This document shows positions 1-8,299 of a DNA stretch of 8,414 nucleotides, in pieces (position 1 is the stretch's first letter; each line of letters starts with the position of its first letter). Location: the NCBI GenBank assembly GCA_964512045.1, contig CAZEJK010000222.1, forward strand, positions 1 through 8,414, in the 5' to 3' direction. A program made the translations under genes and the position numbers. The notes beneath the pieces were generated by a model. It did not search any database and was not told where the DNA came from. It saw nothing but the letters and a program-made list of their open reading frames with translations. The DNA comes from CAZEJK01 sp964512045. GTDB taxonomy: Bacteria; Acidobacteriota; Thermoanaerobaculia; Thermoanaerobaculales; Sulfomarinibacteraceae.

Positions 1-198
1 GGGCGGCTGGGAGCGCGGGTAGAACCGATGGTCGAGACACCATGCGGCTCAGTGTCGTTCCCGTTTTCGGTTTTTGCCCCCCACTCAGGACGGAGCGTGC
101 CCCATGGGACCGAGCAGGCGTCGGATCCATCCTGGGCACGCCGGTAACGGGGCGCACATACGCACCCGCTGCCGAGCTCTTGTGCACGGAGGTGGAAG
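1..198 (+). promoter_or_regulatory. Leader/promoter region upstream of hsp20
   Basis: No convincing gene is visible here. One forward frame is open from the left edge to a TAA at 145-147, but its third positions are less GC-rich than those of the real genes, and another forward frame ends in a TAG at 20-22. The stretch 61-76 is T-rich (CCGTTTTCGGTTTTTG) compared with its surroundings, as promoter regions in GC-rich genomes often are, but I could not find a clear -35/-10 pair. A short inverted repeat, ATGGT-CGAGAC-ACCAT, lies near 28-43. The expected promoter of the hsp20-csbD-glgX group should lie in this region or to its left. This is inferred from position only. Confidence 0.35.
188..192 (+). 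promoter_or_regulatory. Ribosome binding site of hsp20
   Basis: GGAGG at 188-192, followed by six bases (TGGAAG), precedes the ATG at 199. This strong Shine-Dalgarno match fixes the hsp20 start and rules out a longer reading in the overlapping frame that begins at 42. Confidence 0.85.
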
Positions 199-648
199 AT
201 GCTACCCGTACCGATCCGACGACGAACCTGGCGGGAGCCGCTCGCCAGCTACAACCCGTTCACCGAGGCCTTCCAGCGGCTGTTTCCGGAGCCGTGGGGC
301 TGGGAGCTCGCCCCGACCCAGGAGACGGAGCGAGGCGGCTACCCGGTGGACATCCGCGAGGAGGACGACGTGATCCACGTCGAGGCGGAGATGCCGGGCT
401 TCAGCCGCGACGAGATCTCCGTCGACCTCGACGACAACGTGCTCCGGATCTCCGCCGAGCGCACACCGCCGGAGACCAAGGGGACCACCCATCTCAACGA
501 GCGGCGCTGGGTGCAGGTGGAGCGATCGTTCACCCTGCCGGCGGCGGTGGACGAGTCCAAGGCCGAGGCAAAGCTGGACGACGGCGTGCTCCGGCTGGAC
601 CTGCCGAAGACCGAGTCCCGCCGGCCCCGGCGGATCGAGATCCGCTAG
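199..648 (+). CDS. Hsp20/alpha-crystallin small heat-shock protein
   Basis: This encodes a 149-residue small heat-shock protein, an ATP-independent cytoplasmic chaperone that binds unfolding proteins and holds them for refolding by DnaK/ClpB-type machines. The N-terminal arm (about 1-45) is rich in Phe, Trp and Pro, as usual for the oligomerisation and substrate-binding region. The alpha-crystallin domain spans about 46-137. It includes the typical EMPGF segment (64-68) and the hallmark stretch AKLDDGVLRLDLPK (124-137), which carries the conserved GVL. The C-terminal tail contains an I-x-I motif (Ile146-Glu-Ile148), which in this family docks into a neighbouring subunit. The length is normal for bacterial Hsp20. 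A strong RBS fixes the start. The next gene follows after 18 bases, so the two are probably co-transcribed. The family is certain; which paralogue it is and how it is regulated are not. Confidence 0.96.
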   Translation: MLPVPIRRRTWREPLASYNPFTEAFQRLFPEPWGWELAPTQETERGGYPVDIREEDDVIHVEAEMPGFSRDEISVDLDDNVLRISAERTPPETKGTTHLNERRWVQVERSFTLPAAVDESKAEAKLDDGVLRLDLPKTESRRPRRIEIR

Positions 649-666
649 AGCAGAAAGGAGACCACC

Positions 667-906
667 ATGTCAACGCCGCGCGAGGACACCTCGGGCGATC
701 CGATCGAGCACGATCGGCTCAAAGGCAACTGGGAGCAGCTCAAGGGAAAGGTCAAGGAGACCTGGGGACGGCTCACCAACGACGATCTTACCGAGATCTC
801 CGGTCGGCGGGAGCAGCTTCTCGGCAAGATCCGAGAGCGGTACCAGATCGCCCTCGAGGAGGCGGAGAAGCAGGTGCGCGAGTGGGAACGCAAGCTCCAG
901 AGCTGA
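667..906 (+). CDS. CsbD-family stress protein
   Basis: This is a small, highly charged protein of 79 residues. Residues about 15-74 match the CsbD family: LKGNWEQLKGKVKETWG, then the L-T-x-D-D-L segment, then G-R-R-E-Q-L-x-G-K-I and the Glu/Lys-rich end EEAEKQVREWE. CsbD was named as a sigma-B-controlled general stress protein in Bacillus subtilis, and relatives are induced by osmotic, phosphate or stationary-phase stress. Its biochemical role is unknown. It is predicted to be a mostly helical cytoplasmic protein with no signal peptide. AAAGGAG at 654-660, six bases before the ATG, supports the start. It sits 18 bases after the Hsp20 gene and 58 bases before glgX on the same strand, so it is probably the middle gene of a stress operon. 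Confidence 0.93.
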   Translation: MSTPREDTSGDPIEHDRLKGNWEQLKGKVKETWGRLTNDDLTEISGRREQLLGKIRERYQIALEEAEKQVREWERKLQS

Positions 907-964
907 CCGTCGCAATGAGCTCGTCACGATCGCCGGCCCCGGTCGGGTCCGTCCCTGAGGCGGC

Positions 965-3118
<2,154 letters not shown>

Positions 3119-3336
3119 TCCCCCAGCCAGGCCCGCGAGACCCGGCTACGCTACCCCCAACCGCCCACCGCTGCTTCGCCGGGACAGGTTCGTCTTCGCC
3201 TGAAGGCTCCGCCGTGGCACGCGCGGGCCGCCACAGCTCGGGCTGCTCGGCTGTTCAGTTGTGGAAGCCGGCGTCTCGCCGGCTGGGGGCGCGGGTGGGT
3301 CCTCCGCGCAGAAGGGGCCCATACGCCAGCTCAGGG
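3119..3336. other. Convergent intergenic region without a gene
   Basis: This lies between the ends of glgX (plus) and the BON gene (minus). I see no open frame with good coding character, no tRNA-like T-loop and no sign of a mobile element. The region is very GC-rich and contains several short inverted repeats: the perfect hairpin at 3266-3284, and GTGGC/GCCAC with an 11-base interior at 3213-3233. Its likely job is to terminate transcription from both sides. Confidence 0.6.
3266..3284. terminator. Perfect 8-bp hairpin, candidate bidirectional terminator
   Basis: AGCCGGCG-TCT-CGCCGGCT forms a perfect eight-base stem with a three-base loop. It lies about 150 bases after the glgX stop and about 50 bases beyond the BON gene stop on the other strand. 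It has no T-tract on either side, so it is not a classical intrinsic terminator. Stem-only terminators or RNA 3'-end stabilisers are plausible in GC-rich genomes. The hairpin itself is seen directly; its function is inferred from position. Confidence 0.45.
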
Positions 3337-3789
3337 CTAAGACGGCGGGTGGACGGTGACCAGCTCGTCGCGCACCTCGACGACGCCGGCAATCATCTGC
3401 ACCGCCGTGCGCAGCGCCCTCCGAGCCGGCTCGTTGGGCACAGTGCCGGCCAGGGTCACCTCGCCCCCGGTGACACGGACCGCCACGTTCTCGGAGCGCA
3501 GCATGGAGTTGCTGTCCAGCAGCCGCATGATCTCCGCCGCCAGCTGCGTGTCACGCGGACCGGACGATGGCTCCACCGAGAGCCGGAGCTCCAACGGAAG
3601 GTCAGCGAACCTGGGGTCCGTGCTCAGCAGCTTCGAGATGTACGTCTCCTTCCACGCCGCATCCACCGCGCCGACAAGACGCACCCAACCGTCCTCGACC
3701 GCGACGTGGATCCGAGACGCGTCCACCTGATCATCGGCCACCAACAGGCCGACCACCTCGCTCTTGGTCTGCTCCGGGCCTCGGATCAT
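3337..3789 (-). CDS. Two-BON-domain protein, no signal peptide
   Basis: This is a 150-residue protein with two BON (bacterial OsmY and nodulation) domains in tandem: about 8-73 and about 80-146. Each has the alpha-beta pattern ending in a Gly turn, G-W-V-R-L-V-G-A-V (34-42) and G-E-V-T-L-A-G-T-V (109-117), and the second closes with G-V-V-E-V-R-D-E-L. BON domains are thought to bind phospholipid or ligands and are common in osmotic and envelope stress proteins. OsmY itself is periplasmic, but this protein shows no signal peptide or membrane segment, so it is predicted to be cytoplasmic or peripheral. I chose the ATG at 3789. The same frame stays open back to 4014, but that extension has no BON character, overlaps the end of the upstream gene and has odd composition. 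AGGTGG lies only three bases before the ATG, so the start is likely but not certain. It lies 130 bases downstream of the peptidase gene on the same strand. Confidence 0.82.
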   Translation of the reverse strand: MIRGPEQTKSEVVGLLVADDQVDASRIHVAVEDGWVRLVGAVDAAWKETYISKLLSTDPRFADLPLELRLSVEPSSGPRDTQLAAEIMRLLDSNSMLRSENVAVRVTGGEVTLAGTVPNEPARRALRTAVQMIAGVVEVRDELVTVHPPS

Positions 3790-3919
3790 ATGCCACCTGC
3801 ACCCCTTCTGCCATACGGCGACCTCGACCGTCCCACGATCGCACCAGGTGGCGCCGTCGAGCCATACGGAGCGACCCCCGCCGAAGACTAGGAGATCTCC
3901 CGGTCCGCACCACCCGCCA
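3790..3919 (-). other. Spacer upstream of the BON gene
   Basis: This 130-base gap lies between the stop of the peptidase-barrel gene and the chosen BON start. It contains the ten-base palindrome GGAGATCTCC (around 3890-3900), about 20 bases past the peptidase stop, and two copies of CGTATGGC on the minus strand. No promoter was recognised. The gap is long enough to hold one, so the BON gene may be transcribed independently of its upstream neighbour. Confidence 0.35.
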
Positions 3920-6900
3920 TCACCACCCTGGCGTGATGAGGAAGCCGAACGTCCAGTCCTCCTCTGGACGATGGAACGGATGCGCCGCGTACAGCTCCAT
4001 CGGCACCACGCCACCTAGGAGCACGCGCGCGAGGAGACCGGCACTCACCACCGGCACCCGCTCGATGGTCTCGGTGTCGAGCTCCATCTCAACCGACTCC
4101 TCCGAGGTCCAGGCGGCCCCGACGTCCACGAACGCCGCCAGCTCCGTTGGCGCGTACGGCATCTCGGCGAGCCCGTACGCGCTCGTGCCGAGCACCTGCA
4201 GCCGCAGCTCCAGGTTGAGCACGGCCAGCCGGCTTCCCTGGAGACGTTCGATCTCCGGACAGCCCCGCGGGTCCTCGGGATCCGTCGTTGTGCACTCAGA
4301 GACGTCGAACGATCCCGCGGAGTACCCGTGGATCAGGGTCTCGTCGCCCACGTACAGTGGCCGCAGCAGCTCGGTCTCGGCATCGTCGCCGTACCGGCCG
4401 TAATGCACCAGCCGCACTGCGAACGACCCGGGACGGAACGACACGTAGCGCCGGTAGTCGGCCAGAGCCGTCGTGAACCCGAAGTCGCCGCTGGTGCGGC
4501 CGACCTCGAAGCGCATCCGCGCCCCGTCTTGCGGCGAGGTGAACGCGAACGCCGAGGTATCGCTGACGTAGGCGACGTAACCCGTCGCGTAGCTGTAGTC
4601 CGGACGGGTGGGGAGGTCCTCCTCACTGCGACCCACGATCGCGTTGTTCACCACGTACAGCCGCTCGACCTCCGCATCGAAACCGTAGTCCGAGTACGCA
4701 ACGCCGGCCTCGAGCCGCTGGTTGCGCGACAGGGGATAGTGGCCGAACACCTGGCTGCGCAGCACCGTCACGGTCTCGCGCACCTGGCCAATGACCTCCG
4801 CCAGCACCTCCTCGCCGTCCACCTCGATCTCCTCGAGATCGAGAAACGAGTACGCCCTTCGGTAGGGGAACCGCGACACGCCCGCACCCCAGTTGAACCG
4901 GTTCGAGCGGTTCAAGTACACCGCTTGCACACTCATCAGGAACTCGTCCTCGGAGTAGGTGGCGCCGCTCGCGCTGAGGCCGAGCTGGTGGCGCCCGAGC
5001 ATGTCGCCGAAGTAGGCGTTCAGACCTCCGGCGACTCCGAAGCCGTACTCGTCGACCCCGGTGCCGACCCCCACCGGACCGAGACCGAGCAGCTGCAGCG
5101 CAGGACGGTAGGGCGTGACCTCCCACTCCTTCCCGGGCTCCGGCAGATCGCGCTCCGGCTCGGCGAGGTACTCGGCCACTCGGCTGGCCGCCTTCCGTTC
5201 TACGGGCGGAAGAAGATCGTAGCGAGCCTCCACCAGCTCGGAGGCGTCCACCGTGGTGCCGGCTGTGTCCTCCGGTGCGAGCGTGTACACCGAGTAGCTC
5301 GTGTCCTCGAACACCGTGTACACCAGACGGCCGGACTCGCGGGCCACCGACAGCGACGGCGTCTCGGCCGTCACGCCGGTGACGCCCGTGGCCACGTCGG
5401 TGAGCCGCGCCAGATCGCCGGACGCCTTCGTGTACCTGTAGACGTTGTACACCCCGTCCGGCGCAGACACGAAGAACACGTCGTCGCCGTCCGGGCTCAT
5501 CTGCGGCCGCAGGTGGTCGTGCCCGGCAAACACCTCCAGCGTCGTGACCGAGCCACCCTCGGCCGGGATCCACGCGATCTGGAGAGGCTTCGGCACCCCG
5601 TCGGAGGGGCTCCCGTCGCTGCGGCGGTCGGTACTGAACACCACTGACGTGCCGTCCGGCGACCAGGCCGGCTGCAGGTCGGCCCAACGATCGTCCGTCA
5701 GCCGCGTCACCGCGGCGGTCTCGGTGTCGAGAAGGTAGAGGTCGCTCACGCCGTCCTCGACCCCCGAGACTGCGAGCTGCCGGCCATCGGGCGACCACGC
5801 CAGGTTGAGAATCGCTTCGAGCCCCTCCGGACGCAGCCGGCGCACGACCTTCTGCCGGTCCACGTCGACGATCGCCACGTGGTTGTCGCCCTCGGCGAAC
5901 ACCGGCATGGCAAACCGCTCCCCTTCCGGCGACCACGACCCCGCAGAGTCCACGAACCGCAGCGCGTCGAAGTGGGGCGAGCCGCGCGCAGAGAGCAGCT
6001 CGCCGGTGACCTCGCCGGTCGTGGCGTCCGCAACGAACGCCTTGATCTCGAACAGATCGCGGCTGGAGAGGAACGCCAACCGCTGCCCGTCGGGGCTCAG
6101 CGCGGGGCCCACGTTCAGGCGGCCTGCGGCCTCGCTGCCTGCGATCAGCTGCTCGCCTACCGACGCGCGCGGCGTCCGGGCGAGGTCTCCGGACGCGGAA
6201 CGGATGGCGTCGTGCCACGCCTCGAACAGCTCCTCCGTCGACAGCTCCAGGACCTGTGAGATCGCCGTCTCGACGCCGATCGTGAACGCCGTCCGGTACA
6301 GCTCCATGACGGTCTGGTCGTCCCAGCGGCCGCCGATGTACGACCAGAACGCGTGCCCCCACCGGTACGGGAAGTACCTGGGGTGTCGCAGCTTCTTCAG
6401 CGACGGCAGATCGTCCTCGATGACCGCGTCGCGCAGCCACATGGTGGTCAGTGCGTCCTCGGGGCCGACGGACAGGTACTCCGCCAGCCCTTCGGTCATC
6501 CATAGGGGAAGGTAGCGTGCTTGCGCACCTCGGCCTCGACTCAGCTCATGCATCAGATCGAACTGGAACACGTGTACGAGCTCGTGTCCGAGGACGTGGT
6601 TTGTGCTTGCCCAGGAGCCGGTCAGCGGCATCACCAGCCGGCTCTGCAGCGACTCGGTGAACCCGCCGACTCCTTGACCGATCAGGCCGCCGGTGACGGT
6701 CGTCTGCTGAAAGTCCGCGTGGCTGTTGTAGAGGATGATCGGTCGACGCTCGGCCAGGTCGCGTTCGAAAAGCTCCGACAGCCGGTCGTACCACCACTCG
6801 GCCATCTGTGCCGCCTCCTCGGCCATCGGGCTCGATCGGCTGTCACCGGCACGGGAGTAGTAGTAGATGTCGAAGTGCTCGGTCTCGAGCACCTGGAACT

Positions 6901-7006
6901 GGAACTCCTCCCACAGCACCTTGTTGCGTCCGAAGTACTGCGGGCTCGCCAGACCGGCGAGCAGGAGCAGGCAGGCGACAGTGCAGATGGCGACTCGGCG
7001 TGGCAC
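3920..7006 (-). CDS. Exported metallopeptidase, PD40 propeller and Omp85-like barrel fusion
   Basis: This 1028-residue protein appears to have three parts. A Sec signal peptide (Arg3-Arg4, then a hydrophobic core to about 20) has no lipobox. Residues about 30-270 resemble a gluzincin peptidase of the MA-like type: HELVH at 141-145 (zinc ligands His141 and His145, catalytic Glu142), then TEGLAEY with Glu172 as probable third ligand. Residues about 285-580 form a TolB/PD40-type propeller, with SPDG-like turns near 304, 359, 405, 449 and 504 and a degenerate blade near 550. After a linker rich in Glu and Pro, about 640-1028 show alternating amphipathic strands, an Omp85-like GDETLIHGY segment (887-895), and a final Trp, as in outer-membrane barrels. 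The start is GTG. It is expected to be anchored in the outer membrane; whether the peptidase faces the periplasm or the cell surface is unknown. The substrate is not predictable. Confidence 0.85.
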   Translation of the reverse strand: MPRRVAICTVACLLLLAGLASPQYFGRNKVLWEEFQFQVLETEHFDIYYYSRAGDSRSSPMAEEAAQMAEWWYDRLSELFERDLAERRPIILYNSHADFQQTTVTGGLIGQGVGGFTESLQSRLVMPLTGSWASTNHVLGHELVHVFQFDLMHELSRGRGAQARYLPLWMTEGLAEYLSVGPEDALTTMWLRDAVIEDDLPSLKKLRHPRYFPYRWGHAFWSYIGGRWDDQTVMELYRTAFTIGVETAISQVLELSTEELFEAWHDAIRSASGDLARTPRASVGEQLIAGSEAAGRLNVGPALSPDGQRLAFLSSRDLFEIKAFVADATTGEVTGELLSARGSPHFDALRFVDSAGSWSPEGERFAMPVFAEGDNHVAIVDVDRQKVVRRLRPEGLEAILNLAWSPDGRQLAVSGVEDGVSDLYLLDTETAAVTRLTDDRWADLQPAWSPDGTSVVFSTDRRSDGSPSDGVPKPLQIAWIPAEGGSVTTLEVFAGHDHLRPQMSPDGDDVFFVSAPDGVYNVYRYTKASGDLARLTDVATGVTGVTAETPSLSVARESGRLVYTVFEDTSYSVYTLAPEDTAGTTVDASELVEARYDLLPPVERKAASRVAEYLAEPERDLPEPGKEWEVTPYRPALQLLGLGPVGVGTGVDEYGFGVAGGLNAYFGDMLGRHQLGLSASGATYSEDEFLMSVQAVYLNRSNRFNWGAGVSRFPYRRAYSFLDLEEIEVDGEEVLAEVIGQVRETVTVLRSQVFGHYPLSRNQRLEAGVAYSDYGFDAEVERLYVVNNAIVGRSEEDLPTRPDYSYATGYVAYVSDTSAFAFTSPQDGARMRFEVGRTSGDFGFTTALADYRRYVSFRPGSFAVRLVHYGRYGDDAETELLRPLYVGDETLIHGYSAGSFDVSECTTTDPEDPRGCPEIERLQGSRLAVLNLELRLQVLGTSAYGLAEMPYAPTELAAFVDVGAAWTSEESVEMELDTETIERVPVVSAGLLARVLLGGVVPMELYAAHPFHRPEEDWTFGFLITPGW

Positions 7007-7014
7007 GTGGACAT

Positions 7015-7022
7015 CCCTCCTC
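7015..7022 (-). promoter_or_regulatory. Ribosome binding site of the peptidase-barrel gene
   Basis: On the minus strand GAGGAGGG at 7015-7022 precedes the GTG at 7006 by eight bases. An ATG at 7014 is closer to this site but opens a different, non-homologous frame of about 110 codons. The GTG frame begins directly with a good signal peptide, which decides the start. Confidence 0.75.
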
Positions 7023-7088
7023 TGATGGCGGCGCCAGGGCCGGCTCGTACCTGGTGGCGCCTCGGCGCCTCGATACCGACGCTACGTT

Positions 7089-7120
7089 GGCAGCTCTGCC
7101 TCGGCCATCGGGGAGCTGCC
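7089..7120. repeat. Inverted repeat after pfkB (8-bp arms, 16-base interior)
   Basis: GGCAGCTC at 7089-7096 is the exact reverse complement of GAGCTGCC at 7113-7120. Adding a G-T and an A-T pair extends the stem to ten. It lies about 80 bases past the pfkB stop and about 80 bases before the peptidase start. No T-tract follows on the minus strand. It could be a 3'-end structure of the pfkB transcript, an attenuator, or an operator for the next gene. Confidence 0.4.
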
Positions 7121-7201
7121 GATTTGCATCGCAGAGGAGCACCGGGAGGTCTCGCGATCTTACCGAGAGCCCACGGATCTCCGGCGTGATCGCCCGTTCC
7201 A

Positions 7202-8128
7202 TCACCCCTCCGAACGGATCTGCTCGTACAGCCGTTCGGCGTCCTCGCGACGGCACAGCTCGGTGCCCGGGCTCATGACCGCGGCCGCGCCGGCGGCGAT
7301 CCCGAGCTGCGCTGCGGCCTCAAGATCGTGTCCCCGGCTCAGGGCGAGCACCATCCCCGCCACGGTGCTATCGCCGGCCCCCACCTTGCTGCGGATCGGC
7401 ACGGTCGGCGCCCGCAGACGCGTGCAGCCGGACCGTCTCACCAGGAGAGCCCCGCCGGAGCCGAGGGTCACCAACACCACCTCGGCGCTGCCCTCCTCCA
7501 CCAGGCTCTCGGCCGCCTGCACCTGCTCGCCGTCCTCGCTCACCGTGGTGCCTGCGAGCACGGACAGCTCGCGCAGGTTCGGCTTGAGCAAGTACGCGCC
7601 CGCCGTGGCCGCCGCCCGCAACGGCTCACCGGAGGTATCCACGACCACGCGCACCCCGGCCTGCCGGCCCCATGACGCGATCTCGGCGTAGATGTCGTCC
7701 GGCACGCCGGGCGGCACACTCCCACTGACCACCAGGTACTCCGGCGCCGGCTCCTGGCCGAGCACGCGGTCCAGGCACGCCCGCCACTCATCGCCAAGGT
7801 CCGGGCCCGGCATTCCGAACCGGTACTGCTGCTCCTCCTCGGCCGCCATCACCATCAGGTTCGTGCGCGTCCGGCCGCGGATCGCGAGCGGCTCATGGGA
7901 GATCCCTTCGGCTTCCATCAGCTCCTTGAGCTGCTGTCCGGCGTGGCCACCGGCTGTGTACAACGCTTTGGAGGTTCCGCCGAGCTTCGCGATGGCGCGG
8001 CTGACGTTGATGCCGCCGCCACCGGGCTCGAACCGCGGCGCGTCACAGCGGAGCTTGCGGTCCGGGACCACCCGGTCCACCCGGGTACTGGAGTCGATGC
8101 TGGGGTTGAGTGTCACGGTCACGATCAC
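7202..8128 (-). CDS. pfkB: 6-phosphofructokinase, PfkB type (ribokinase fold)
   Basis: This encodes a 308-residue PfkB-family sugar kinase, predicted to phosphorylate fructose 6-phosphate with ATP to fructose 1,6-bisphosphate in glycolysis. It resembles E. coli Pfk-2 (309 residues) along its length. Shared features are the TLNPSIDSS opening, KLRC near residue 25 (the Lys corresponding to a Pfk-2 substrate ligand), FEPGGGGIN (33-41), the YRFxMPGP segment, SGSVPPG, KPN (182-184), the anion hole and catalytic Asp in GAGDS (250-254, Asp253), and GTELC near the C terminus. The frame is open to 8254, but the extra 42 residues have no family similarity. GAGGAGG at 8134-8140, five bases before the GTG at 8128, places the start where homologues begin. 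The related 1-phosphofructokinases (FruK) and tagatose-6-phosphate kinases are alternatives, but the KLRC and GTELC details favour Pfk-2. Confidence 0.93.
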   Translation of the reverse strand: MIVTVTLNPSIDSSTRVDRVVPDRKLRCDAPRFEPGGGGINVSRAIAKLGGTSKALYTAGGHAGQQLKELMEAEGISHEPLAIRGRTRTNLMVMAAEEEQQYRFGMPGPDLGDEWRACLDRVLGQEPAPEYLVVSGSVPPGVPDDIYAEIASWGRQAGVRVVVDTSGEPLRAAATAGAYLLKPNLRELSVLAGTTVSEDGEQVQAAESLVEEGSAEVVLVTLGSGGALLVRRSGCTRLRAPTVPIRSKVGAGDSTVAGMVLALSRGHDLEAAAQLGIAAGAAAVMSPGTELCRREDAERLYEQIRSEG

Positions 8129-8133
8129 GGCGT

Positions 8134-8140
8134 CCTCCTC
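8134..8140 (-). promoter_or_regulatory. Ribosome binding site deciding the pfkB start
   Basis: GAGGAGG on the minus strand, five bases upstream of the GTG at 8128. It outweighs the more distal ATG at 8254 because family similarity begins two residues from this GTG. Confidence 0.8.
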
Positions 8141-8190
8141 GGCCTGCCACGCGAGACTGGCCGTACCGCGAGTGTGCCCCTCGAGAGCGT

Positions 8191-8202
8191 CGGAACCTTC
8201 CG
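8191..8202. promoter_or_regulatory. Palindrome CGGAA-CC-TTCCG upstream of pfkB, candidate operator
   Basis: Five-base arms CGGAA and TTCCG flank a two-base centre, 63-74 bases upstream of the pfkB GTG. The position suits a transcription-factor site if pfkB has its own promoter in 8129-8299. A palindrome this short can occur by chance, and no consensus was recognised. Confidence 0.25.
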
Positions 8203-8299
8203 GGGCGAACCTGAAGCGTGCATGGGGTTGATCCGGGAAGTGGCCCAGTGGCACCTGTTCCCCTCAGAGCGGGATACCACAACCGCCGAAACAGACGGA

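Larger units (their letters stand above)
7007..7201 (-). other. Spacer between pfkB and the peptidase-barrel gene
   Basis: This 195-base spacer has no good reading frame. It holds an inverted repeat at 7089-7120, a tandem duplication GGCGCCTC-GGCGCCTC at 7056-7071, a further GGCGCC at 7030-7035, and the RBS of the downstream gene. Its size and structure suggest that the peptidase gene may have its own promoter, but no -35/-10 pair was recognised. Confidence 0.4.
8129..8299 (-). other. Upstream region of pfkB
   Basis: This 171-base gap lies between the stop of the partial gene and the pfkB GTG. It includes an in-frame extension of pfkB (from 8254) that I judge non-coding, a 12-base palindrome at 8191-8202 and the pfkB RBS. 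Around 8262-8299 the composition is a little richer in A+T than elsewhere, which would suit a promoter, but no convincing -35/-10 pair was found. Confidence 0.35.

Noticed and set aside
100..105. CCCCAT resembling the -10 element of a heat-shock sigma-32 promoter upstream of hsp20
   Set aside because: No CTTGAA-like -35 element is present at the right distance (the sequence there is about CCACTC), so the match is probably chance.
3119..3336. Possible tRNA, small RNA or integron attC-like site in the convergent gap
   Set aside because: No acceptor/T-loop pattern, no integrase and no cassette structure. Only short GC-rich inverted repeats are visible.
4328..6503. Long frames over the peptidase-barrel gene (439 codons forward at 4328-5647; 626 codons reverse at 4623-6503)
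   Set aside because: Both are shadows: Arg- and His-rich, no domains, and inside a frame with a signal peptide, HELVH and PD40 repeats.
6817..7112. 14-base repeat CCTCGGCCATCGGG at 6817-6830 and 7099-7112
   Set aside because: One copy encodes part of the peptidase domain and the other lies inside the spacer hairpin. Two copies of a GC-rich word this short do not indicate a mobile or functional repeat.
8129..8299. DosR-type box upstream of pfkB or hsp20
   Set aside because: I looked for a GGGACT...AGTCCC-like palindrome in both upstream regions and found none. The CGGAA-CC-TTCCG palindrome does not match it.
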